In this document: one piece after another, positions 26,202 to 33,536 of the stretch
Layout of the letters: every line of letters begins with the position of its first letter
Position numbering within the stretch: the stretch's first letter is position 1
Assembly (NCBI GenBank): GCA_902618175.1
Contig: CACMZN010000003.1
Span: 37,409-101,408 of the forward strand
DNA: 64,000 nucleotides
Origin: an uncultured Verrucomicrobiota bacterium
Lineage (GTDB): Bacteria; Verrucomicrobiota; Verrucomicrobiia; Opitutales; Seribacteraceae
Reading direction: 5' to 3'
Notes under the pieces: generated by a model
Database searches by the model: none
What the model was told of the DNA's origin: nothing
Seen by the model: the letters and a program-made list of their open reading frames with translations, nothing else
Made by a program: the position numbers and the translations under genes

Positions 26202-26462
26202 ATGTATCATCCTGGAGGATTTGGAGGTGGAAATGATGACCCCCCGTTACGCTCTCCCAAGCGCAGGGACCCTTCCGTTTGGAAACCCATATTTTTCATG
26301 GTTTCTTTTTTGTTTGGTTGGGTGTTTTGTTTTCTTGTAGGCATAAATCTTGGACTTGGTTGGTATGCATGGCCATTCGGATCCTTGATGCTTGCATCTG
26401 GGTTTATCGTCTATGTCTTTTTTCTTTACCGAGATCGAAAAATTTCCGGAAGAGAGAATTAA
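26202..26462 (+). CDS. small membrane protein, unknown function
   Basis: An 86-residue protein with a hydrophilic, glycine/proline-rich N-terminus (MYHPGGFGGGNDDPP), basic residues, then two hydrophobic helices (about 28-49 and 53-74) and a charged tail RDRKISGREN. The positive-inside pattern and two clean helices suggest a real inner-membrane protein. I do not recognise the family. It is followed after 40 bases by a gene for an exported protein on the same strand, so the two may form a unit. Confidence 0.6.
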   Translation: MYHPGGFGGGNDDPPLRSPKRRDPSVWKPIFFMVSFLFGWVFCFLVGINLGLGWYAWPFGSLMLASGFIVYVFFLYRDRKISGREN

Positions 26463-26502
26463 ATCTGAAATCATTTCAATTTCCCAAATTCCTGAAAGTC
26501 GG

Positions 26503-27126
26503 ATGCGAGTGAACCTTTCTTTTTTCAATCCAATTTTCTTTAAGTTAATTTTACTGCTTATTCTTTCGAATATATTGTTTTCTTCAGCTGATCTGTATTC
26601 AAGTTTGCGAGTTGAAAGTAAGGATGGCAAAGCCTTCGATGCAAATTTTGTCCGAATTTTGCCTGATGGTCAAACAGGGCCATCTTTAGAGGTCATTCGG
26701 ATAATGGATGAAAAATCATTTGTCGTTCCCTTGTCGAATCTATCAAGTTCGACCTTGATACGCCTTCTAGTCCTCCAAGAAAAGAATCGGGTTTCCTCAT
26801 CTGGTCAGGAGTTGGAAAATCCGCTCCAGAAAAAACTTCAATCCATTGACATTCCCGGAGTTCAATTCTTTCAGACTCCACTAGACAAAGTCATTATGAA
26901 ATTGCAGCGTTTATCGCAAATACATGACAAAGATGAATATGGTGCGAAAACCAAAGGAGTTAGATTCGAATTCATAAGAAACGGATACCAAACGATTCCA
27001 CGGATAACCATCCGTATTGGATCCATGAACCTGGAAGGTGCGATCCAGAAATTGGTTCATTCTGTCGGCTGGATTTACGAAGTAAAATCAAACGGAGTGA
27101 TCATTAAGCAATCCAATCGTGATTGA
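26503..27126 (+). CDS. exported protein with SHD1-like and secretin-N-like regions
   Basis: A 207-residue protein read from the ATG at 26503, with a signal peptide (FFKLILLLILSNILFSSA). Residues about 25-75 (SLRVESKDGKAFDANFVRI..VPLSNLSSS) resemble the SHD1-like domain seen often in Planctomycetes and Verrucomicrobia. The second half (IDIPGVQFFQTPLDKVIMKLQ and ITIRIGSMNLEGAIQKLV) has the beta-alpha-beta look of secretin N-terminal (STN-like) domains, ending WIYEVKSNGVIIKQS. The frame is open further upstream to 26392, but those residues overlap the previous gene and precede the signal peptide. Function unknown. Confidence 0.65.
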   Translation: MRVNLSFFNPIFFKLILLLILSNILFSSADLYSSLRVESKDGKAFDANFVRILPDGQTGPSLEVIRIMDEKSFVVPLSNLSSSTLIRLLVLQEKNRVSSSGQELENPLQKKLQSIDIPGVQFFQTPLDKVIMKLQRLSQIHDKDEYGAKTKGVRFEFIRNGYQTIPRITIRIGSMNLEGAIQKLVHSVGWIYEVKSNGVIIKQSNRD

Positions 27127-27479
27127 TTTGTCTAGGGGAGATAAATGTTCGCATCCGATAACTTGTACCCGGCGTCAATGGGAAGGGTCTTAAATTAATT
27201 TTAAACCTGAATGTGCATTGGGGTTATTCAAAATAAGGGAACAGAAGGTTGGAATTCAAAAGTTTTCAGGTTTTGTAGTTTTCTGATTCATTCGGAAAAA
27301 AAACATTACTTTTCGAAGCTTCTCATATGAGCTTCAATCATTTGCAAATGAATCCTTTCGGATTTGAAAAGTTTTCTGCGCGCGGCAAAAAATTGAACTT
27401 TTCCTGAATGAGATTGCGGAACGAATAGAAAATTTTGCTAGCACTTGTCCGGGATATCGTCATGATTTCAATATAGCCC
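27127..27479. other. intergenic region with clustered palindromes
   Basis: No gene supportable. It holds GAAGCT-N9-AGCTTC (27315-27335), then a perfect 14-base palindrome TCATTTGCAAATGA (27338-27351), both about 130-165 bases upstream of the outer-membrane protein gene. These could be operators. No good -35/-10 pair was found. Confidence 0.4.
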
Positions 27480-28520
27480 ATGTATCCTTTTTTCCCTTTC
27501 TTTAATCTTGCCTGTCTTTGCTCCGTCACCGCTATGGGTGTGGTTTCCCCACATACTCAAACTTCTCTTACCGGATATTCAGGATTTCACTCAAATCTTG
27601 GAATTCAGGAGATTGTAGAAGTAGGGTCTCCTTTCAGAGAAAAAGTTTTGTCCGATTCGATGGACTCATTCTCGATAATAGAAAAGGGCTCTTCAATAGG
27701 AGATTCTCAGGGTTACTCTACAAAAACCAAGCAAGATAAGAAGAGCAATGCCATTGAAATTTCGGGTTCAGCTGGTTTGCGCTCCTACATGACAAACAAT
27801 GTGTTACGGTCTGCTTCTGAATTTCAGGAAAGCTCCGGAGTTCTGGAATCAAATTTGGGATTGGCATTGACCGGCAAACTGATTCAAGCGACGGATTATT
27901 TCACTTTGCTCCCAAGGTTGGACTTAATGACCCAGTGGGCAAATTACCAAGAGCAATCCGAATTGCTGGACTATCGCTTTGCTCTCGCCAAGTTCGGATT
28001 GGCCGTTGGCTTTCCGAGGGATTGGAGCGTTGGTTTGAGTTGGGACTATAATTCCCTCAGCAATATGGAGAGCGGGGAAGAAACTTTTCACGCTCATTCT
28101 CCTTCCGTTTCGCTGCAGAAGATCATTCCTACTTCCGAGTCTGCATTTGTGATGCTTGATTCAATGCTCAGGTATTCCTATAATAATCAGTCGGTCACAC
28201 TTCCAGCATTGGGTATATATGCAGACAGTGGAAATACTCTGCAAAGCTCTTTTTCGGCAACCTACCTGCTGAGTTTTGACAACCAAGGGCGTTGGATATT
28301 GATGCCACGCATGGCCATCAATCGCACTTATTATGACAAGGAACCAAACTTAGGTCGAATCGATTACCTCTTTAGTGGAGGAATTTCGCTTATGTTTCAA
28401 TGGACAGATTGGCTTGGAGCTCAAAGTTTCCTCAACTATGCTAAAATGTCATCGGAAAGTATTCCTGATTTTGAAGCATGGGACTTTGGTTTTGCCTTGA
28501 GTGGAAATTACCGATTTTGA
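27480..28520 (+). CDS. outer-membrane beta-barrel protein, unknown substrate
   Basis: A 346-residue protein with a signal peptide (MYPFFPFFNLACLCSVTAMG), a polar N-terminal stretch (about 30-95), then alternating hydrophobic/polar segments typical of beta strands (GLALTGKLIQATDYFTLLPRLDL, FALAKFGLAVGFPRDWSVGLSWDYNSL, RWILMPRMAINRTYY). It ends in the aromatic signature GNYRF, where the terminal Phe is the BamA recognition residue. It resembles uncharacterised outer-membrane proteins of Verrucomicrobia and Planctomycetes. Nothing in it indicates a substrate. It converges with the dioxygenase gene, four bases apart. Confidence 0.7.
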   Translation: MYPFFPFFNLACLCSVTAMGVVSPHTQTSLTGYSGFHSNLGIQEIVEVGSPFREKVLSDSMDSFSIIEKGSSIGDSQGYSTKTKQDKKSNAIEISGSAGLRSYMTNNVLRSASEFQESSGVLESNLGLALTGKLIQATDYFTLLPRLDLMTQWANYQEQSELLDYRFALAKFGLAVGFPRDWSVGLSWDYNSLSNMESGEETFHAHSPSVSLQKIIPTSESAFVMLDSMLRYSYNNQSVTLPALGIYADSGNTLQSSFSATYLLSFDNQGRWILMPRMAINRTYYDKEPNLGRIDYLFSGGISLMFQWTDWLGAQSFLNYAKMSSESIPDFEAWDFGFALSGNYRF

Positions 28521-28524
28521 AAAC

Positions 28525-29181
28525 TTAGCTTGGTGGCGTCCAATCAAGGACAATGTTAAATTGGGCAGTTACTTCTCCGAGTTTTGAATCGGGAAGCGGA
28601 TCAAAAGGGACAATCAAAGAATTTCGAAGATTCTTATTTTTAATCCTATTCAGTATGAAATCCTGTTTATTGCGTGCTTCGCCTTGAATGTAGCATTGTG
28701 TTGTCAATTTGTCTTTCCCTTTTGCGGAGACTGCCATGTGAATGTGAGGAGTACGACCCGAATAGAAAGAGGGTTTCAGGGTGCGGAAGAAATATTCGCC
28801 TCTGGTGTTAGTAAGAAATCTCCCATAGCCCTGAAAATTTGAATCCCATTTGTTGCGGGGTCCGCCTTTGGAATGAAGATAAATTCCATTGCTGTCGACT
28901 TGCCAAATTTCCACCAGAGTATTGCGAAGTGGATTGCCTTTAAGGTCAGTAACTTTGCCGCTTAAATATGCGATTGTACCGACGGCGGGAGTGAGGGAAT
29001 CATTGATTATGATTAAGTCATTATCGGTATCTAGCGGCATTCTGTCCGGATAAAAGGGTCCCTCTGTTTGCTTGGGGGTTTGAGTCAATGCTTCCGCCAT
29101 CAAACCGGGCACATAAAAAAACGGAGTGGAGCAAAGGGTGGAAGAAAGAAAGGAACGACGGGCTTGGCAACTCAGGTTCAT
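28525..29181 (-). CDS. exported intradiol ring-cleavage dioxygenase-like protein
   Basis: A 218-residue protein of the protocatechuate 3,4-dioxygenase/intradiol family. It has QTEGPFYPDRMPLDTDNDL, the beta-sandwich segment LSGKVTDLKGNPLRNTLVEIWQVD, and the likely iron ligands in NGIYLH (Tyr) and FYSGRTPHIHM (Tyr, His, His). The N-terminus MNLSCQARRSFLSSTL has a twin-arginine-like signal, so a folded metalloenzyme may be exported by Tat. ATG at 29181 is preferred over a TTG at 29211. No other aromatic-catabolism gene is nearby, so the substrate is unclear; exported intradiol-like proteins often act on unknown compounds. Confidence 0.83.
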   Translation of the reverse strand: MNLSCQARRSFLSSTLCSTPFFYVPGLMAEALTQTPKQTEGPFYPDRMPLDTDNDLIIINDSLTPAVGTIAYLSGKVTDLKGNPLRNTLVEIWQVDSNGIYLHSKGGPRNKWDSNFQGYGRFLTNTRGEYFFRTLKPSFYSGRTPHIHMAVSAKGKDKLTTQCYIQGEARNKQDFILNRIKNKNLRNSLIVPFDPLPDSKLGEVTAQFNIVLDWTPPS

Positions 29182-29306
29182 GCAACCATCCTGTAATCCT
29201 TCAGGTTTCAAGAAAAGAATAAAATAATCTTAAATTCTAAAAAATACTTGAATTGAATTGTTCCGAGTCTTGACAAATATTTTGATCTTGTGGACGTTCT
29301 TCCGAT

Positions 29307-29864
29307 ATGGGTAATCCAATTAAAAGTTTGAATGAGGATGATATTTGGGTGGCAATTCAAGCACATGAGATAGGAAAATCAAATTCTGCCTTTGGGTTCA
29401 AAGATCGTTTGGCTTCTGAGAACAATTGGTCCACCAAGTTTGCTGAGGATGCGATTCAAGAGTACAAGCGATTTATGTTTCTTCTGTGTCGTTGCGGACA
29501 TCCTGTTACTCCCTCTGTGGAAATTGATCAAGTCTGGCATCTTCACCTCTTGTACACGAAAGACTACTGGGAAATCTTTGCCGATAAACTATCCCTTACT
29601 CCTCATCATGGTCCCACCAGAGGAGGAAAAGCGGAAGCCAGCAAGTTTCATGAATGGTATGAGCTTACACTCTCTTCCTACAAAAGAATCTTCTGCGAAA
29701 CTCCTCCGGAATCCTTTTGGCCGCCAAGTTCAGAGCGCTTCCGAGAAAATCAAAACTACAAGTTTATTGATATTAGCCAAATGTTGGTTGTTCCAAGAAA
29801 AAAAGCGGTATCGTTTTGTTTACTACTAGTATTAGCACTTCTGGTTGTTTTATTTTATAAGTAA
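29307..29864 (+). CDS. GRDP-like (DUF1399) protein with C-terminal membrane anchor
   Basis: A 185-residue protein. The central part reads EYKRFMFLLC, VEIDQVWHLHLLYTKDYW and TPHHGPTRGGKAE..FHEWYE. The DxVWHxHLLYTxxY pattern is the hallmark of glycine-rich-domain-protein-like (PF07173-type) sequences known from plants and some bacteria; its biochemical role is not known. A single hydrophobic helix (VSFCLLLVLALLVVLFY) at the extreme C-terminus makes it a tail-anchored membrane protein. The next gene encodes a short glycine-rich membrane peptide, an association that matches the family name and suggests joint function. Confidence 0.75.
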   Translation: MGNPIKSLNEDDIWVAIQAHEIGKSNSAFGFKDRLASENNWSTKFAEDAIQEYKRFMFLLCRCGHPVTPSVEIDQVWHLHLLYTKDYWEIFADKLSLTPHHGPTRGGKAEASKFHEWYELTLSSYKRIFCETPPESFWPPSSERFRENQNYKFIDISQMLVVPRKKAVSFCLLLVLALLVVLFYK

Positions 29865-29901
29865 AAAAAAACTAAAACTTAAAAACAGAAGATTAAAAGG
29901 T

Positions 29902-29932
29902 TTGTTTTAACTAAAACAACTAAATATATAAT
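29902..29932 (+). promoter_or_regulatory. candidate promoter of the glycine-rich gene with inverted repeat
   Basis: A perfect TATAAT (29927-29932) lies seven bases before the ATG at 29940, so the transcript would be nearly leaderless. Upstream, TTGTTTTA-AC-TAAAACAA (29902-29919) is a perfect inverted repeat that overlaps the -35 zone; TTGTTT could act as -35 at a long 19-base spacing. Confidence 0.35.
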
Positions 29933-29939
29933 ATATTCT

Positions 29940-30143
29940 ATGGAAATATTATTGATACTAGTAGTGATTGGAATCATTGTTTGGATATGGCGAGGCGGAG
30001 GAAAAGGTGGAGGAAAAGGCGGAGGATATAGTGGCGGATGTAGTGGCGGATGTAGTGGCGGATTTTTCGGGGGATTTTTCGGAGGAGGAGGAGACGGAGA
30101 CGGAGGCGATGGAGGTGGTGGTTGCGGAGGTGGAGGAGACTAA
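29940..30143 (+). CDS. short glycine-rich membrane protein
   Basis: A 67-residue protein with one N-terminal helix (MEILLILVVIGIIVWIW) followed by RGGGKGGGKGGG and a tract of glycine, serine and cysteine repeats (YSGGCSGGCSGGFFGG) ending in GGGGCGGGGD. The DNA is also repetitive (GGCGGATGTAGT units). It follows the GRDP-like gene by 75 bases and its TAA overlaps the ATG of the next gene (TAATG), so three genes in a row look linked. Low complexity makes any homology call unsafe; the coding call rests on start, helix, coupling and context. Confidence 0.6.
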   Translation: MEILLILVVIGIIVWIWRGGGKGGGKGGGYSGGCSGGCSGGFFGGFFGGGGDGDGGDGGGGCGGGGD

Positions 30144-30745
30144 TGAAACCTTGTCTTTTCATTAAAATTACAAGTTTCATTTATTTTTTATTTTTAGGTT
30201 TAGTTTCTTCCTGCTTGAATCAACCATCCTCTTCCAACCTTGCTGATTCAAGGGTTGAGAACCGAAATGAGAGGTCTTACTCAAGTATTTGGAGCATAGA
30301 GGGCGTGCCTCTCGTGAGCGTGCAGATGACATATCATGGAAAGAGTCCGAAATTGCCCTTCGATGGTCCATCCCCGCCTTATGATTGGAGGAAGCAGGAC
30401 ACTGATTTTTACGGGATTGAAATTACCAACTTAACCGATTTGCCAATTCGTATCGTGAGCAATCAGTTGGATTTTAAGTACGGAGAGTCATCGGGTCCCC
30501 ATGGAAGAGATTACATTGAGCAGCGATATGGAACATCCTTGATTTTACCAAATGATAAGATTTTCCGAAAAAATTCATGGGTCTGGGGCAAAAGCAAAAA
30601 TAATCAACTTACAAAGACTTTCTGGGCAGTAATTGAACGCTATAAAGATTCCCTTGATCCATTACTAACCGCACTCGTTGAAGAGAGCAGCGAAAAGGGA
30701 TACGAGTTTCAATTTCAATTAATTCAAGAATTCATTCGTGATTAG
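30143..30745 (+). CDS. lipoprotein of unknown function
   Basis: A 200-residue protein starting at the ATG that overlaps the previous stop. The signal sequence FIYFLFLGLVSSC contains a lipobox (LVSS|C), giving an N-terminally lipidated protein. The mature part contains SIEGVPLVSVQMTYHG, FYGIEITNLTDLPIRIVSNQL and a C-terminal helix region. The EITNLTDLPI stretch looks like a beta-sandwich strand. No family recognised. It is translationally coupled to the glycine-rich peptide and ends overlapping the K+ channel gene by four bases in convergent orientation. Confidence 0.65.
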   Translation: MKPCLFIKITSFIYFLFLGLVSSCLNQPSSSNLADSRVENRNERSYSSIWSIEGVPLVSVQMTYHGKSPKLPFDGPSPPYDWRKQDTDFYGIEITNLTDLPIRIVSNQLDFKYGESSGPHGRDYIEQRYGTSLILPNDKIFRKNSWVWGKSKNNQLTKTFWAVIERYKDSLDPLLTALVEESSEKGYEFQFQLIQEFIRD

Positions 30746-31452
30746 TCTTCTCTCTTAGAATTCCTTTCCTCATCTTCCATTTTCTGGACCTGTGCAAACA
30801 CATTGCTACCGACAATTCCAATAAATGCAGCGGTGAGTCCTACCCCAACAATCATCACGAACTCCGCAAAAAGTTTGCCTACCATTGTTTTGGGAATGGC
30901 GTCTCCGTAGCCCACTGACATTAAGGTTACAACCGTCCACCAAACAGAATCAAAAAGGGTGCCGAAAGAATCGGGTTGAACATTTCGCTCGATTTCCCTG
31001 ATCCCGACGGCACTAAAAAGGACGAAGATGAAAACAATCAAAAACATTCCTGCCAAGTAGCGCCCGGAGCCAAGCAGTGCATGGACGAAAATTCTCATTG
31101 CATGGCTGTGTCGATAAAGTTTGAGCAAGCGAAGAATTCGCATTGAACGCACCAGTCCGAGCCAATTGGCGGGGGCTATGAATCCAATCCAGAAGGGAAG
31201 AACGGCAAGAAGATCAATAATGCCAAGCAAACTTTTTGGATATTTTTTTCCTTCTGCTTTCCAACGAATGAGAAACTCTAAAGTCAAAATTGACGCTGCC
31301 ACTCTCTCGATCCATAGCCAGAACGGGTTCCCTTCAAGGCTATGTTCGGTCTGAGCAAATTCAACTTCGAGCACATATGCAATCACACTTACAACCACGA
31401 CGAATGCAATGAATGCTTCAGCTAGGGGAGAGAAAGTATAAGGAGCCTTCAA
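30742..31452 (-). CDS. voltage-sensor type potassium channel
   Basis: A 236-residue six-helix cation channel. The arginine-rich S4 reads VRSMRILRLLKLYRHSHAMR, and the pore has the K+ selectivity filter TLMSVGYGD before the last helix. It would conduct K+ across the inner membrane. The start is TTG at 31452: an in-frame TAA directly precedes it and no ATG occurs before the S4 segment. There is no cytoplasmic RCK or cyclic-nucleotide domain; the C-terminal tail is short and charged. It lies 101 bases downstream of ilvB on the same strand. Confidence 0.88.
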   Translation of the reverse strand: MKAPYTFSPLAEAFIAFVVVVSVIAYVLEVEFAQTEHSLEGNPFWLWIERVAASILTLEFLIRWKAEGKKYPKSLLGIIDLLAVLPFWIGFIAPANWLGLVRSMRILRLLKLYRHSHAMRIFVHALLGSGRYLAGMFLIVFIFVLFSAVGIREIERNVQPDSFGTLFDSVWWTVVTLMSVGYGDAIPKTMVGKLFAEFVMIVGVGLTAAFIGIVGSNVFAQVQKMEDEERNSKRED

Positions 31453-31553
31453 TTAGCTGGTAGTTGTATCTTTAGAAGAAAGTACTTACATCAATGATTT
31501 CATCGAATGCAAAGATGGAAGATAATCTCGCATCGAAACAAACTGGCAGGGGA

Positions 31554-33335
31554 TCAATCAATAAGCATTTCCATCGCCGATTTCCCTTGTGGGATCATTG
31601 GCAAAACATGCTCGGTGTAAGGTATGATCACTTCAAGCAAGTAGGGCTCGTCTGCTTCCAGCATTTCTTTCATTGCTTCTCTCAAATCCGCCCGTTTGGA
31701 TACTCTCCGAGCCTTGATTCCAAACCCCTCGCATATCCTTATGTAGTCAGGATAGATCGCATCGAGGTTGTCCGGACCACCAATGTTTTCGGGATCGCAG
31801 AGAATGGTGTGTCCGCGAACAGACTCGTAAAACCGGTCCTCCCACTGCACCACCATGCCCAAGTGTTGGTTGTTTAAGAGCAGGCATTTGGCATTGATTT
31901 TTTCGATCTTGGCCGTGGCAAGTTCCTGAATGTTCATGATGAAGGAACCGTCTCCATCGATGTCAATCACTTCCTTGTCTGGCCGAGCGACCTTCGCTCC
32001 AATAGCAGCGGGGAATCCGAACCCCATGGTTCCCAAACCCAAAGAAGACAGATAAGTCCGAGGTTCCTTGAAACGATAGTATTGAGCGGCCCACATTTGA
32101 TGCTGACCAACTCCTGTGGTGATAATTGCTTCCCCCTCGGATTCTTCGTAAAGAACTTCCACCGCTTCTTGGGCGGTGATGTGTTCTCCTTTGGTATATT
32201 TGAAAGGATGATCTTTTTTCCACCCATGAATTGTATTCATCCACTCGGAAATGTCGGGTTGCTCGAATTTTGTTTCTTTGATGAGATGTGACATCCGCTT
32301 GAGGGCAAATTTAATATCGCTTCGGATTGGGAAGTGAGCATGGACATTCTTGTTGTGTTCGGATTTGTCGACGTCAAAGTGGATGACATATGCCTTGGGA
32401 GCGTACTTGCTGACAACTCCAGTGATTCGATCGTCAAAGCGGGCACCGGCGCAAAGGAGCAAATCACTTTCGCAAACTGCCCAGTTTCCGGCAACGGTTC
32501 CATGCATGCCGTACCAGTAGCACGATTGGGGATGATCCGGGTCAAATACACCAAGACCCATCAAAGTATGAGTTATGGGTAAACCAGTCAATTCGGCAAA
32601 TGTTTTGAGTTCTTCATGTGCACCTGCGGAAATGATTCCTCCACCCGTGTAAAGCATGGGTTTCTTGGCTTTTGATAAAAGATTGAGAACCTCGATCAAT
32701 TCCTCATCCGATGCTTGGGGAGAATCTAATTTATACCCTTCAAGGTCTTCCAATTCATCTGGGAAAAAGGGTTCGAATACCTTTTGCTGAACGTCCTTGG
32801 GGATATCAATGACCACGGGACCCGGGCGGCCGCTCTCGGCAAGATAAAACGCCTCCTTGACAACTTTTGGCAAATCTTCAGCGGTAAGCACGAGGTAACT
32901 GTGCTTGACGATAGGTAATGTCATACCGAAAAAATCAGTTTCTTGAAAAGCCGCCTTGCCAATGAATTGTTGATAAACTTGTCCAGTTATTGCAACCAGA
33001 GGAATGCTGTCCATGTAGGCATCGGCAATGCAAGTCACCAGATTGGTTGCACCTGGTCCGGAGGTAGCCATGCATACCCCTGCTTTCCCGGTGGCTCGGG
33101 CATAGCCATGAGCCATGAATCCGCCCCCTTGTTCCTGACGAGGAAGAATGGTCCGGATCTTCTTCGAACGAATGAGAGATTGATGCAACTCCATCGAAGC
33201 TCCCCCTGGGTATGCGAATACCGTATTGACTCCCTCCCGCTCAAGGGCTTCTACGAGTGCATCCGCTCCTTTCATATGGGGACCAAGCAGGCCTTTGGGT
33301 TTGTGGTCAGGTTGTTGAATGGGATAAGGGTTCAT
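31554..33335 (-). CDS. ilvB: acetolactate synthase, large subunit
   Basis: A 593-residue thiamine-diphosphate enzyme of valine/isoleucine synthesis. It has [11 protein letters not shown] (catalytic Glu is within the [19 protein letters not shown] stretch that follows), [16 protein letters not shown], the TPP-binding [15 protein letters not shown] and [16 protein letters not shown], and the typical C-terminus [17 protein letters not shown]. The biosynthetic type is favoured over catabolic AlsS by that C-terminus. The usual small regulatory subunit gene (ilvN/ilvH) and ilvC are not next to it. A candidate promoter lies 26-54 bases upstream. Confidence 0.94.
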   Translation of the reverse strand: MNPYPIQQPDHKPKGLLGPHMKGADALVEALEREGVNTVFAYPGGASMELHQSLIRSKKIRTILPRQEQGGGFMAHGYARATGKAGVCMATSGPGATNLVTCIADAYMDSIPLVAITGQVYQQFIGKAAFQETDFFGMTLPIVKHSYLVLTAEDLPKVVKEAFYLAESGRPGPVVIDIPKDVQQKVFEPFFPDELEDLEGYKLDSPQASDEELIEVLNLLSKAKKPMLYTGGGIISAGAHEELKTFAELTGLPITHTLMGLGVFDPDHPQSCYWYGMHGTVAGNWAVCESDLLLCAGARFDDRITGVVSKYAPKAYVIHFDVDKSEHNKNVHAHFPIRSDIKFALKRMSHLIKETKFEQPDISEWMNTIHGWKKDHPFKYTKGEHITAQEAVEVLYEESEGEAIITTGVGQHQMWAAQYYRFKEPRTYLSSLGLGTMGFGFPAAIGAKVARPDKEVIDIDGDGSFIMNIQELATAKIEKINAKCLLLNNQHLGMVVQWEDRFYESVRGHTILCDPENIGGPDNLDAIYPDYIRICEGFGIKARRVSKRADLREAMKEMLEADEPYLLEVIIPYTEHVLPMIPQGKSAMEMLID

Positions 33336-33360
33336 TGGATTAACCTAGATTTAGTGTTCG

Positions 33361-33389
33361 ATCATGCTAAACATTTAATTCTTTTTCAA
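33361..33389 (-). promoter_or_regulatory. candidate sigma70 promoter of ilvB
   Basis: On the minus strand TTGAAA (33389-33384), 17 bases, then CATGAT (33366-33361), about 26 bases before the ilvB ATG. The -35 has four or five matches, the -10 is modest. Confidence 0.35.
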
Positions 33390-33536
33390 GTTGAATCGCA
33401 TACTCGACTTAGAGTTCTGGTTTTCCTTTTCCCCTTTCGACCCGAAGTAGGCAAACTCTCTCGATTTCGTTGAAAGAGAATTGCATATGGCCTATCTGAG
33501 CTTAGCAAATCGGCAAGCGTTGAAACAGGGGAAACA

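Noticed and set aside
26392..26502. N-terminal extension of the SHD1/STN-like protein
   Set aside because: The extra 37 residues overlap the preceding gene and precede a clear signal peptide starting at 26503.
29968..30165. Acidic 65-codon frame overlapping the glycine-rich gene
   Set aside because: It is the +1 reading of the same GGN repeats and has no independent support.
31494..31877. 127-codon frame on the plus strand over the end of ilvB
   Set aside because: It lies mostly antisense to a well-conserved coding region and has no family-like features.
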